Source of the DNA: a virus
Length of the DNA: 42,305 bases
Strand: one strand, 5' to 3'
IMG/VR virus record: IMGVR_UViG_3300032163_000034
Span: 1-42,305 of that record
The notes under the pieces were generated by a model. That model saw nothing but the letters and a program-made list of their open reading frames with translations, was not told where the DNA came from and ran no database searches. Shown in pieces: positions 27,449 through 36,469 of this stretch. Position numbers and translations under genes: made by a program. How positions within the stretch are numbered: position 1 is the stretch's first letter; each line of letters begins with the position of its first letter.

Positions 27449-28455
27449 TAGTAATAAGTTAATGCTCCAGCACCTAACTGTGCAACTGCACCCAATCTTG
27501 AATTATTAGTTCCTACTTGCTGGTTGTAAATATCCTGATTATATTGGTTAAGCATATTAGCGCCTGAGAAGTAATCATTCCCTTTAACCTGCGTACCACC
27601 ACCCCCACCACCAGAGTTAGCGAATGGGTTTTGAGTCTGTTGTCCACTCATCAAAGCAGTGATTTCGTTCAAAGGTACTGAGCGTTTAGAGAGAAGTTCT
27701 GAGATGTAATTTCTACGCGCTTCTGTTCCCATGCCGAATTCTTGCTGGGCAGCATTGCCACCAGCGAGTTCAGCTTGCATAAGCATGTCGTTACGATTTC
27801 TTCCTTGTTCACCTTTTACCCTGTCCCATGCTTCAGTTCCGGGGCGTATTCCGGCGGCTATCAGGTCAGCATCTTGCTGAGAGTTGGCACGGCCTAAAGC
27901 GGGGTCTGAACGGCTTAACATAGCGTCCATTACCTTCTTGCGTAAGGCATCATTTTGAGTATCAGGGGCAGCGGGAGCACCGCTGTAGTCGATACCAGTA
28001 CCAAGTATGCCACGCACCTTGTCCAATGACTCTCCAGCAGTCTCGTTTAATTTGAGACGATTTTGCTGATTAGCATTGAATATCTTTTGTTCTTCAGGGG
28101 AGAAAGATTGGGTTTGGGTATTTCTGCCTAAAATTGTGTAATCAGCGCGTGTTGGGGCAGCACCTATGTCACGTTCTTTCCAATAACCTTCCCCTACGCC
28201 AGGGGGCGACTCACCGCCTGCGCCTGCCATAGTTGAAATCCAATCTCTGCCCCTTCTGGATTCATAGCCTTGTACTGCTGAATTGTAGCCTTTTTCGTCA
28301 AAGGTATCCCCTGAAGTGTATTTCACACTACCATAAGGGTTTATTTGGTCAAAATTATTGAGTCTTTCTTGAGCGGTAGCAGTGGCTATATTGCCTTTAG
28401 TCTGATCTGCCACGCTAGGTGGGGTTGGTGCGCCGGGTGGTTTAGGTGAACACAT
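27448..28455 (-). CDS. Tail/injection-associated virion protein
   Basis: 335 aa. The N-terminus is Pro-rich (PKPPGAPTPPSVADQTKGN) and leads to RLNNFDQINPYGSVKYTSGD, the NQxxPYGSxxY motif of a podovirus structural family found in front of the injection proteins. Gly-rich near 275-285 (GGGGGG), C-terminus Asn/Gln-rich (LNQYNQDIYNQQVGTNNS). Likely in the ejected complex or tail. Touches the next gene (1-bp overlap). Confidence 0.72.
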   Translation of the reverse strand: MCSPKPPGAPTPPSVADQTKGNIATATAQERLNNFDQINPYGSVKYTSGDTFDEKGYNSAVQGYESRRGRDWISTMAGAGGESPPGVGEGYWKERDIGAAPTRADYTILGRNTQTQSFSPEEQKIFNANQQNRLKLNETAGESLDKVRGILGTGIDYSGAPAAPDTQNDALRKKVMDAMLSRSDPALGRANSQQDADLIAAGIRPGTEAWDRVKGEQGRNRNDMLMQAELAGGNAAQQEFGMGTEARRNYISELLSKRSVPLNEITALMSGQQTQNPFANSGGGGGGTQVKGNDYFSGANMLNQYNQDIYNQQVGTNNSRLGAVAQLGAGALTYY

Positions 28456-28536
28456 ATCTATCTCCGTAACTAAGTTCTGTTAAAGAGGTTTTGCTGTCTG
28501 CGCTACCTACAATTACAATATATTCTTTTAAATCAA

Positions 28537-28983
28537 TTAAGTCAATCTTTTCTCTAAGACAACCATTTCTATCTTATATCCACAGTGTTCTATTAATCTA
28601 CTGCCTGAGCTATTGGGTTTCATGGTAAAGCTCATACTCACTGCACCACGGCTTTTCATGTCGTTTTCGACATATTTCAAGAACCGTTTAGCCAAAGTTC
28701 CCCCTCTATATTGGGGTTTTAGGAAGATTATATCTTCCGTTGCGATTAGCTTTTGGCTGTGCATGGAAGGGGATAAGTAGATTCCTGAGTATCCCGCTAT
28801 TTTTCCTTCATCCCTTGCGATGTACTGGAAATACATTCCTGCTTTTTCGTAGTTCTCGTACAACTCCAGCTTTAAATTAGGAGGTTCGCCTTTGTCTATA
28901 TATTCCTGACCCCAGTTTTCTATCCAATCACGGGACATTTCATCCCAAACACTTCTCACCGGCTCGATAGCGAAAGTAATCAC
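28537..28983 (-). CDS. GNAT-family N-acetyltransferase
   Basis: 148 aa. GNAT fold: acidic N-terminal helix, IAGYSGIYLSP strand pair, EDIIFLKPQYRGGTLAKRFL with an R/Q-x-x-G-x-x/A acetyl-CoA-binding loop (QYRGGTLAKR), and SGSRLIEHCGYKIEM at the end. It acetylates a small molecule or protein; substrate unknown. GNAT genes between connector and injection genes are known in podoviruses. ATGA overlap with the gene before it. Confidence 0.85.
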   Translation of the reverse strand: MITFAIEPVRSVWDEMSRDWIENWGQEYIDKGEPPNLKLELYENYEKAGMYFQYIARDEGKIAGYSGIYLSPSMHSQKLIATEDIIFLKPQYRGGTLAKRFLKYVENDMKSRGAVSMSFTMKPNSSGSRLIEHCGYKIEMVVLEKRLT

Positions 28984-30542
28984 ATTATGTTACCAGTTTC
29001 CCATGTAATATCGTTTGAAATCCACTGTATTGTTAGTGTTTTAGTATTCACTTTTATCTTCACCGAGGCACAATAGCCAACGTCTTGAGAGGGTGAAGTC
29101 CATCTCCGAATTATCTCTAAGCCAGCAGCCCAATAAGATGAGTCCCAAATAGCTATATCCCAAACAGCCCCAGAAGTTACTGTATAGGTAGAAGTATCAC
29201 TAATGGGTGCGTCTTTGTAATCTACATCTATCCCTGTCAGAAAGGATAGAGAACCATTTACGTTCAGTACCGGGCGGTACATGGAAAATCTCTTTTGTAC
29301 GCCGGGGGTTCTGAAGTAGCTAAAAGCCGATTTCCCATACCCTACAATATCATCCCCATAATCACTGGTTCCTGTCCATGCTTTGACTACTTTAGTGCTG
29401 GTAGCGAAGTATAAGTCACCATTAAATTCGACAAAGGTTTCAGCATCCCATTCGGTGAATTCAGTCCATGCTTGAGTAATAGTGTTCATTACATACTGTC
29501 TATGGGTTCCATCTTCTACTACGGGAACATTGAGAACAAGGGCTGATTGAGCAGGATAGGTGGTAATTTCCCATCCAAAATTGTCTCCATAAGACCGTGC
29601 ATCATCAGTAATATCTTGTTCGATCAGGTTGGTAATGGCTATAGATTTGTCTATAGCGGTAGATTGTAGAGATTTAGAAAGTGGGAAAACACCACCTTCA
29701 GTAATTAAAAGGAGGTCGCCTCCAAGTTTCTGTAGGCATCTACGTCCCAACGGCTTCCCAAGATCATATCTACCGACTATTGACCAAGCAGTAGCAGAAG
29801 CAGGGTTCGTACCTCTAAACACAATTACTTCGCCTTCTGAGCTTACTAAAACGATAGCATCATCTAACCCGTCTCCACCGTCAAAAGTCCAGTTAGCCCC
29901 CGCCATTAAATAACCGCCTTTACCCATTAAACCATCTAAAGGATATTCGGTTAAAGCACCACCCGCCGCACCTGCGGCGAGATACCAGAAGGAAAGCGAG
30001 TCTTTTTCGATAAAAAATAATCTCCCTTTGCTCATAAAGGCTTGAACTATCTTGGTTGAAGTGAGTCCGGTTAAAGCAGGAGAAGTAGCATTATCTACGG
30101 CTGTCCAAGTAGTACCGTCAAAGTAAAGTGGTTTATCCACCCCATTAAACATCATCAGGTAGTTATTGGTTCCGTCACCGTAATTTAACCATTGGTGTTT
30201 AGCGTTCGTTCTCGAAGCCAAATTAGCCCCTACTGCTCCCGCACTGGTAGCATCAAACACTCCAGCAACAGTCACAGCATACATTGCGTTAGTACCGTTT
30301 ACCCTGTTGTAAACAGCAAGGGTCTTGGGGGTTCCGGTCATTCCTGTTAGGTGATTTGCACACCCTCCCCTCAGTTCAAGGTAGGATGTTCTGGGATACC
30401 AGTTTTCTAAAGAAAGCGCATAACCCTCTTTCATATTTGCGAGTGAGTCCCTGCTATTCAATCCCATTAAAGGAGCCGGCATAGACCTTGATTGGCTCGT
30501 TTGAGCCATGGGGATTTTTTTACTTCTTAGGGGTGCTCTCAT
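28980..30542 (-). CDS. Tail stabilisation / tubular protein
   Basis: 520 aa from ATG 30542 (ATGA overlap); ATG 30506 and a start at 30554 are alternatives. Starts PAPLMGLNSRDSLANMKEGY with AxxLENWYPRTSYLELRGG, the N-terminal signature of a podovirus tail protein of T7 gp12/stabilisation type, followed by beta-propeller-like repeats (NYLMMFNGVDKPLYFDG, GDLYFATSTKVVKAWTG). It should form the tail below the connector. Confidence 0.78.
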   Translation of the reverse strand: MRAPLRSKKIPMAQTSQSRSMPAPLMGLNSRDSLANMKEGYALSLENWYPRTSYLELRGGCANHLTGMTGTPKTLAVYNRVNGTNAMYAVTVAGVFDATSAGAVGANLASRTNAKHQWLNYGDGTNNYLMMFNGVDKPLYFDGTTWTAVDNATSPALTGLTSTKIVQAFMSKGRLFFIEKDSLSFWYLAAGAAGGALTEYPLDGLMGKGGYLMAGANWTFDGGDGLDDAIVLVSSEGEVIVFRGTNPASATAWSIVGRYDLGKPLGRRCLQKLGGDLLLITEGGVFPLSKSLQSTAIDKSIAITNLIEQDITDDARSYGDNFGWEITTYPAQSALVLNVPVVEDGTHRQYVMNTITQAWTEFTEWDAETFVEFNGDLYFATSTKVVKAWTGTSDYGDDIVGYGKSAFSYFRTPGVQKRFSMYRPVLNVNGSLSFLTGIDVDYKDAPISDTSTYTVTSGAVWDIAIWDSSYWAAGLEIIRRWTSPSQDVGYCASVKIKVNTKTLTIQWISNDITWETGNIM

Positions 30543-31249
30543 GGCACAGACCAATTCCCTTGAGGTATTGAAATACCGGGTCGTGCGTCACTTCTACCAC
30601 CTGACATACTAAGTGGTTTTTTAAGTCCATTTGCTCCCAGAGCTTGATTTACCTGTGATTCGTAAGTACGGAAGTCCTCGGCATAATCGAAGCCTTTTTC
30701 CTTCTTCCATCTCCAACGAAGTCCCATAGTTAGGAGTTCTTCTGGTAATAGAAGTGTATCTGTATCAAGAGTAAAGTATTGCTTGTAGGTCGTACCGTCT
30801 TCCCCAAGTATCCAGTTCTTCGAGAGGTATTCAAAAGCCCATGTATTTCCTGCTGTGGGGGTAGGATTAGCCAATAACAGCCCACCACGTAGACGAACAG
30901 CATATCTTGGGCTGGTAGAGGCAAAGCCTTTTTGAGCCTGCCATTCGGCTTCGTTGAGCAGTTGGAGGGGGAGTTTTAGAGTTCTATCCCAGAGGGTATC
31001 GGGTTTGAAATCTCTGAATCCATTAGAGGCGATTGTACTGATTGCGCCTTGTGATTCAGAGGCAATGGTAGTATGAGTAGCTTCGAAGGTAAGTGATTCC
31101 CAATTACCTCTTTTTGAGAGGTCGTTACCTTCTTCTTCCAATAAAGCCTTAATTTGAGAGATTTGTGGGTCGGTTGAACCGTATACCGTTACAGGTGAGT
31201 TTAGGTTTTGACGCTCACAAAATCTCTGTACCAAGACTAACATTGTCAT
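30539..31249 (-). CDS. Head-tail adaptor / connector protein
   Basis: 236 aa. LVQRFCERQNLNSPVTVYGS then DPQISQIKALLEEEGNDLSK with RGNWESLTFEATHTT: the fold-start of podovirus adaptor proteins that attach to the portal (helix bundle, then beta part). C-terminal LGANGLKKPLSMSGG and a Pro-rich end. AGGAGTGAATT before ATG. Next to the tail protein as expected. Confidence 0.75.
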   Translation of the reverse strand: MTMLVLVQRFCERQNLNSPVTVYGSTDPQISQIKALLEEEGNDLSKRGNWESLTFEATHTTIASESQGAISTIASNGFRDFKPDTLWDRTLKLPLQLLNEAEWQAQKGFASTSPRYAVRLRGGLLLANPTPTAGNTWAFEYLSKNWILGEDGTTYKQYFTLDTDTLLLPEELLTMGLRWRWKKEKGFDYAEDFRTYESQVNQALGANGLKKPLSMSGGRSDARPGISIPQGNWSVP

Positions 31250-31252
31250 AAT

Positions 31253-32041
31253 TCACTCCTTTAATGCAGCCAATATTGTTGCTGGAAGCATTTTATGGTG
31301 CGGCTTCTTGCCAAACTTTACTTCGTATTGCTCTGCCAATGATGCACTTTTAATGATGGTCAAAGGTGCATTTGTTGGCACTATCATAACGTCATCATCC
31401 AGCAAGTCAGCAGCACTAATCTCATTCTCAGGCTGATAAACGGCTTGAGGTTGGATAGTTTGACCATTCTTTAAAGCAGCTACTTGAGCGCCCAAAGTCT
31501 CAACTTGTGATTGCAGTATCTTGTTTTGCTGTTCAAGGGCGGTTACTTGGCTTACCAATGGGCCATGATCTTTCATGGATTGTAGCCAGTTTTTAGCCTT
31601 ATTCTTGAGTTCCATCGCTCCCATACCTATCCTGCGGATACCTTCATCATTGATAGCGGCCAAGTCCTCAATAGTCATAACGTGCATACGGATAAGCGTT
31701 TCCTGCATGGAAGGAGCGATAATTCCCCATCCACGGATAGGTGTACCGTTTAATGGCATTTCCTGTCCTTGCTTCCAGCGTTGATAACCTTCTTTCCAGA
31801 GTTCAAGCCATTTAGGGTTAATTCTACCGTCACGGGCGTTACGTTCTTGGGTTTCAAACCAAGACAAAACTTTGGCTACCATTTCATCCTTGGAACCTTG
31901 GGGGGTGATGTGGACAAAATCAACATCCTTTCCTACATAGTGACCAGCAGCCAAAGAAGCGGCTTTATCCTCTACTACAGTACGTTCAAAACGTACATAG
32001 GGAGGACGTTCTTCACGGGAAATTAATTCACCTACTGACAT
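31253..32041 (-). CDS. Conserved phage protein with coiled coil
   Basis: 262 aa. PPYVRFERTVVEDKAASLAA, then GHYVGKDVDFVHITPQGSKD: a family I know only as conserved phage proteins next to capsid and connector genes. Middle EDLAAINDEGIRRIGMGAME looks like a helix-hairpin-helix-type segment. A coiled coil (LEQQNKILQSQVETLGAQVA) spans 165-190, and the C-terminus ends KKPHHKMLPATILAALKE. Function unknown; perhaps assembly or DNA contact. Confidence 0.75.
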   Translation of the reverse strand: MSVGELISREERPPYVRFERTVVEDKAASLAAGHYVGKDVDFVHITPQGSKDEMVAKVLSWFETQERNARDGRINPKWLELWKEGYQRWKQGQEMPLNGTPIRGWGIIAPSMQETLIRMHVMTIEDLAAINDEGIRRIGMGAMELKNKAKNWLQSMKDHGPLVSQVTALEQQNKILQSQVETLGAQVAALKNGQTIQPQAVYQPENEISAADLLDDDVMIVPTNAPLTIIKSASLAEQYEVKFGKKPHHKMLPATILAALKE

Positions 32042-32053
32042 GATTTTTCCTTT

Positions 32054-33415
32054 TTATCGTTCTATTACGAAAAGGGACGCAATATTTCTTTCTTCATCCC
32101 AAGGTACACTATACCCCAATCCCTTAAATAATTCTACCCACCAGTTATGAGGTCTGACGGTTAAATGCAGGTCTTGGCCTATAATAGCCCCTATTACGTC
32201 AGATACAGTCGAAATATTAAAGAATACTATTTCTGATACATTCATAATGTTTTCAATAACCTGACGTACATTCTCAGTAGGAATATGCTCCATTACATCC
32301 GTACAATATCCGTATTTAGAAAAATAGATATTCGGGAAAGGTTTAGTTAAATCATGTTGTAAAAATGGCAATACCATCGCCTGTAAATCGCGGCTATTAT
32401 CAGTAAAGTCTACTAATAAAACATCACAGCCATCTTCCTTGATCTTTAACGCGCCTCGCCCTGTACCACAGCCGAAGTCAATAACTTTACCAGAAGGCTT
32501 AACGACTTTAAGGAAAGTGTCTACACACAGTTCGCCTGGTGCTACAGTCCTATAGTTAGGATAAGCCCACATCCTTTGGTATTTCTCTTGTTCGGTCATT
32601 ACTTCTTTAGGCATGTTGTACATATCAGGTAAGAGTCCGTCACCGTGAACTTCGATATTACAGCCTAGATGCTTGAGTTCTTTAGCGGTATCTTGGAACT
32701 TTTCCGCTTGGAGTTTCATGGTTAAAGAAACAATATAGTCTTTACCCCCAAATACAACCGAAGCGCAGGGGTCGCCTTCATTCAGTTTTTGGTGGAAAGC
32801 ATGGCCTTCTGTGCCTTTATGGCTAGAATCATAGCCAAATATCTGCAAATTACGGTATCCCATCGCATAAACCAAGCAAGTAGCCGTATTCCCTACTGAA
32901 GCTGCGCCGCCGATTAAACAGTAAGCATCGTTATATTCAGGGAAATAATCTTCAATATTATCTATTTGAAGATGCCAAAGCTCTATATTCCCTACATCTT
33001 CGAAGCAATCAGGGTGTACTTGTGAGGCAAATAAGTGACATTTTGCGACACCTACCAAATCAGCCGTTTCCTTGCGAGCATCAATAATTACTTGGTAATC
33101 TGGAACTATGTCATTCTCATAAAGGAAATTTGCACAGCCATTCATGACAAAGACTTTCCCGCCTTCCTTCTGTAGAGCCTTTATGTGTTCTAGGTTATCA
33201 GCGATAGAAGGGCCTGAACCACAGAGAATCGCTACTCCTTCATGGGGTTTTTCTTCTTTTACCCACTTTAAAGGCCTGCGAGAGTTTATCTCGATGTTTG
33301 AATAAAGAGACTCATCCGAGGTATTGCAGATTAACTGGATTGGGAGGATAAGAGGATTTTCTGCTCCGGGGTTTTGGTGTTTTAATTGCAAATTGCTATA
33401 AGGCAAGATTGCCAT
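32054..33415 (-). CDS. DUF115/MptE-like domain fused to a SAM methyltransferase
   Basis: 453 aa from ATG 33415, 10 nt after GGAGG; the frame is open 17 codons further. The N-terminal half has EGVAILCGSGPSIADNLEHI and GKVFVMNGCANFL with YQVIIDAR, the DUF115 / 6-hydroxymethylpterin pyrophosphokinase-like pattern, and GGAASVGNTATCLVYAMGYR. The C-terminal half has GKVIDFGCGTGRGALKI (motif I) and DVMEHIPTENVRQVI, a class I methyltransferase. Both in one polypeptide among capsid genes. Glycan or nucleotide modification is the likely kind of role. Confidence 0.85.
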   Translation of the reverse strand: MAILPYSNLQLKHQNPGAENPLILPIQLICNTSDESLYSNIEINSRRPLKWVKEEKPHEGVAILCGSGPSIADNLEHIKALQKEGGKVFVMNGCANFLYENDIVPDYQVIIDARKETADLVGVAKCHLFASQVHPDCFEDVGNIELWHLQIDNIEDYFPEYNDAYCLIGGAASVGNTATCLVYAMGYRNLQIFGYDSSHKGTEGHAFHQKLNEGDPCASVVFGGKDYIVSLTMKLQAEKFQDTAKELKHLGCNIEVHGDGLLPDMYNMPKEVMTEQEKYQRMWAYPNYRTVAPGELCVDTFLKVVKPSGKVIDFGCGTGRGALKIKEDGCDVLLVDFTDNSRDLQAMVLPFLQHDLTKPFPNIYFSKYGYCTDVMEHIPTENVRQVIENIMNVSEIVFFNISTVSDVIGAIIGQDLHLTVRPHNWWVELFKGLGYSVPWDEERNIASLFVIER

Positions 33416-33480
33416 TGATTGTTCCTCCGAGTAATCTTTATGATGCACACTATTGCTAATGTGCATTTAAAAACAACTAC

Positions 33481-33984
33481 TTAGGTAATACGTCCCTGCT
33501 TTGTTGGCCGGGAAATCATCACCTTAACAGTGGTACGACCTGCTGTTGCAGAGGCTACAGCCGCTACGCAAGCGCCGTTAATCTCTTTACCAGAGCCAGT
33601 GCCAGCGATAAGGCCGGTAGTCAACACAGCTACAGCAGCACCAGCAGCAAGGGAGATAGTGCAAGTCTTGGCGCAAACTGCTACGCCAGAGATTTGATAC
33701 CAACCATACTGAGAGGCTACGTTAGCCGACATTGAAACAGCGATAGGGCGAGGGATATTGCCACCTACCGCGCTCAGTGTAGTCAAGTAAGTAATTGGGT
33801 CGTAAGTTACTACAGACCCGACTACTGTACTTGCTACGCCGAGCAGGTAAATAAACTCACCTTCACCATACGTTGCCGATGCAGCTTTGATGATAGTACC
33901 CAAGACGTGAGCCTGAGTGGTGTTTGTTACCGTAAGTGCTTGCGCACCGGGCAATCCATGTACTGCATATTCCGCTACTGACAT
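33481..33984 (-). CDS. Head decoration-like protein
   Basis: 167 aa, Ala/Thr/Val/Gly-rich beta protein (GTIIKAASATYGEGEFIYLL, AKTCTISLAAGAAVAVLTTG) with few charges. This composition and its position directly after the capsid gene fit a decoration or head-stabilising protein. AAGGAGAATATT before ATG. Confidence 0.65.
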   Translation of the reverse strand: MSVAEYAVHGLPGAQALTVTNTTQAHVLGTIIKAASATYGEGEFIYLLGVASTVVGSVVTYDPITYLTTLSAVGGNIPRPIAVSMSANVASQYGWYQISGVAVCAKTCTISLAAGAAVAVLTTGLIAGTGSGKEINGACVAAVASATAGRTTVKVMISRPTKQGRIT

Positions 33985-34005
33985 AATATTCTCCTTTTCT
34001 ATAGA

Positions 34006-34968
34006 TTAAGCAGTAATAACGCCTTGCTGGTTCCTGTTGGAACAAGTCAAGTTACCCATCCAAAGGATAGGAATTACGTCACCATCTTGGCTAATCGGGC
34101 GCATTTCAGGCATGATTTCCAAATCTGCATCTTTGTGTACAACCAAGTCGATGTAGTTTGTATTCAGCATGTAAGTCGTGCTTGTAGGGATACCGGAGTT
34201 ACCATCAAAGTAAACGTCAGCATTCTTGTATTTCACTGAAATAAGTCCACCGTTTGCGCTTTCTGCATTGGTGTAGCGTTTCAAGGAAGTTTGAGAAGCC
34301 TCAAAGAACTTGTAATGAACGTTATCCATAATAATCAGGTCAGGCTGGTCATCAGAGCCACGGTCAAGGTTCAACCAGAGGGGCAGCATCGCGCTGTTTT
34401 CAATGGTAGTAGCTGACATAGTTACTGATTCGGTAGACAGATCGAAAATCTGGTTTTTCCAGAAAGCGAAGGTAGAAGAGTTAATACCACCTACTGTACC
34501 AGTTCCCAAGATGTTTACTAGTGATTGCAGGCCGTTGATCTGGTTGGTTGCAGTGCCATCTGAGTAAAGATCGCTAGAAAAGTTGTTATTGAAGGTGCGG
34601 ATTGCATTCTTCATTTTGGCTTTTGCCAGTGAGAAAATCTTGCTATCGCCAGAGTTGATACGCTTTTCACGGCCTGAAGCAACGATATTGATAGCGATTT
34701 GTCTCCACTGATATTCAGCGGCGGATATTACGTCCGAAGCAGAAATATTCAGCAAATCCCAATCACTGTAACGTTGATAAGTACCGTTTTCAGCGTAGTC
34801 CAGAGGGGTTACGATTGTTAGACCGCCATCTTCTTTGCGATAATTTCCACGTTTGTAGATATGTTTCAGCAAAGCATTGCGTTTTGACAAGTTATCTTTG
34901 ACATCAGTACGAACCTTGCGGAAGGTACTAGACACCAGTTCGGTGAAGGTGCTATTTGGTGAGGCCAT
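34006..34968 (-). CDS. Major capsid protein
   Basis: 320 aa. Matches a phage coat protein family: N-terminal TFTELVSSTFRKVRTDVKDN helix with SKRNALLKHIYKRGN, GGLTIVTPLDYAENGTYQRY, later DLIIMDNVHYKFFEAS and TYMLNTNYIDLVVHKDADLE, then EMRPISQDGDVIPILWMGNL, features of HK97-fold coat proteins of podo-/siphoviruses. It lies just after the scaffold. AAAGGAGCCTACC before ATG. Confidence 0.9.
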   Translation of the reverse strand: MASPNSTFTELVSSTFRKVRTDVKDNLSKRNALLKHIYKRGNYRKEDGGLTIVTPLDYAENGTYQRYSDWDLLNISASDVISAAEYQWRQIAINIVASGREKRINSGDSKIFSLAKAKMKNAIRTFNNNFSSDLYSDGTATNQINGLQSLVNILGTGTVGGINSSTFAFWKNQIFDLSTESVTMSATTIENSAMLPLWLNLDRGSDDQPDLIIMDNVHYKFFEASQTSLKRYTNAESANGGLISVKYKNADVYFDGNSGIPTSTTYMLNTNYIDLVVHKDADLEIMPEMRPISQDGDVIPILWMGNLTCSNRNQQGVITA

Positions 34969-35001
34969 GGTAGGCTCCTTTCAGTTATTGAGCTAAATGC
35001 T

Positions 35002-36015
35002 CTAATGGGTTCTTGATTTAATTTCGCGCATTGATTCTTCCAATGCACCATCCAAGTTACGCATCGTGGCTTTCGGCCCTGTGGGAGTCCTACTCGTTTC
35101 TCGATTCTTAACGTTTAATCCTGCTGCTTTTTTCTTAATATCGGCTTCTTTCATCGCTTTCTCACGGAGAATGGTTTGTTGCTCTGTTTGGAGCCTTACC
35201 ATCTCTTTCTGGCGAGTTACTGGATTTGCCCATACCGCTTTGTCATACGCACTTTCAAGGTCGTGGCCTCCTTGTATCATTACTGCTATATCGTCTGCCA
35301 CTTCATCGAAATACGGATGACTTGCATCTGTTGCGAATGCTTCTACATCTCGTTGCACTCGTTCCTTGGCTTGATTTATAGTCGCTTCTTGATTCCTTGT
35401 CAAGTTCTGTTTGATTCCATTGAGTTCTTCCTGTAATTTCCGTACAGTTGGGTCAATGTTTTGCTGTTCTTCCGCCTGCATACCCGGTATTTCAATTCCG
35501 TAGCCTTGCAGGATGCTTAGCCCATAAGCGGTCTTTTCTGCCTGAGAAAGATTAGTCAATTTGTAGTGTACGTTCATTAAAGACTGTACAGCTTGGGCTT
35601 CATTCACGCCTTGGGCTTGTAACATCGCTCGATAAGGGGTCATAGTGTCCCGCATTACCCTACCGAGATTAGCGTCAGAACGGTCATTTTCCAGACCATT
35701 TTTCATCTGGGTTTCACGAAGTTCCATGTATTCCTGAACATCAGGAGGTAAAGCGGCGAATTTCGCCTGCATTTCCTTAGTCCATGACTTAGGTGCTTGA
35801 CGTGCTTCAGGGGCGGGTTCCGCCGCCACTTCTGCTGTTTCAGTTTCTTCTGCGGGCTCTTCGATAGCTTCATCAATTAGTGCATCAGTATCTTCAGGTT
35901 CGGCTCGTTCTCTATCAGGGAAAAGGTCTGAAGCAAGATCATTCGCTAGCGAGTCTGATTGAGATTCGGTTTCCTGTGGGGATGATTCGATTCCACTGCT
36001 AATTTCTTGTTCCAA
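35002..36015 (-). CDS. Scaffolding protein (TTG start)
   Basis: 337 aa. The first 100 residues are acidic (DLASDLFPDRERAEPEDTDA, EEPAEETETAEVAAEPAPEA), then a helical region with FAALPPDVQEYMELRE and KLQEELNGIKQNLTRNQEAT, and a basic C-terminus (KKKAAGLNVKNRETSRTPTG), the normal plan of phage scaffolds. The start is TTG at 36015, 6 nt after AGGAG; no ATG is suitable. Directly upstream of the capsid gene. Confidence 0.85.
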   Translation of the reverse strand: MEQEISSGIESSPQETESQSDSLANDLASDLFPDRERAEPEDTDALIDEAIEEPAEETETAEVAAEPAPEARQAPKSWTKEMQAKFAALPPDVQEYMELRETQMKNGLENDRSDANLGRVMRDTMTPYRAMLQAQGVNEAQAVQSLMNVHYKLTNLSQAEKTAYGLSILQGYGIEIPGMQAEEQQNIDPTVRKLQEELNGIKQNLTRNQEATINQAKERVQRDVEAFATDASHPYFDEVADDIAVMIQGGHDLESAYDKAVWANPVTRQKEMVRLQTEQQTILREKAMKEADIKKKAAGLNVKNRETSRTPTGPKATMRNLDGALEESMREIKSRTH

Positions 36016-36030
36016 TTTATTCTCCTAAAT

Positions 36031-36459
36031 TTAAATGCGGGTGACTTCTACGTCTGAGTTTTCAATCTCAGTTGCTAACTGCTCTCTTTTTGCTGCTGGC
36101 ATTTCATAAATCGTTTGTTCAACAATTTCATCTACTTTTTTATCCAAAGCGGCATCTTCTTTGGCGTGTCTTGCGGCTTGTTCTGTTGCCATTGAAGGGT
36201 CGTATTCAACACAATTACTGGTTTCAAGGTCATACTTACGTGCTTTCCTGCCTTCTATCCATTTCCCTGTGGTTGGGGATTCGTAACCGGGTAGGTCATA
36301 TAACCTTCCATGCGGTTTATCAGGATTTTTTATCCTTGATACTTTTAAGTCATGTTCAAGTTTATCCAACCATGCTTGTTCAGCTTCAGGTGTTCCAAGG
36401 GAATAACCCCATCCATCTAACCATTCATCTTTTTCAGCGCCATATACACTTGTTTGCAT
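36031..36459 (-). CDS. Hypothetical virion-operon protein
   Basis: 142 aa from ATG 36459 (AAAGAGGATGAA before it; the frame extends 9 codons upstream into the 472-aa gene). Acidic, rich in charged residues; KPHGRLYDLPGYESPTTGKW is the only folded-looking part, and the C-terminal half is helical (MATEQAARHAKEDAALDKKV). Not recognised; possibly an assembly chaperone by position. Confidence 0.65.
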   Translation of the reverse strand: MQTSVYGAEKDEWLDGWGYSLGTPEAEQAWLDKLEHDLKVSRIKNPDKPHGRLYDLPGYESPTTGKWIEGRKARKYDLETSNCVEYDPSMATEQAARHAKEDAALDKKVDEIVEQTIYEMPAAKREQLATEIENSDVEVTRI

Positions 36460-36469
36460 TTCATCCTCT

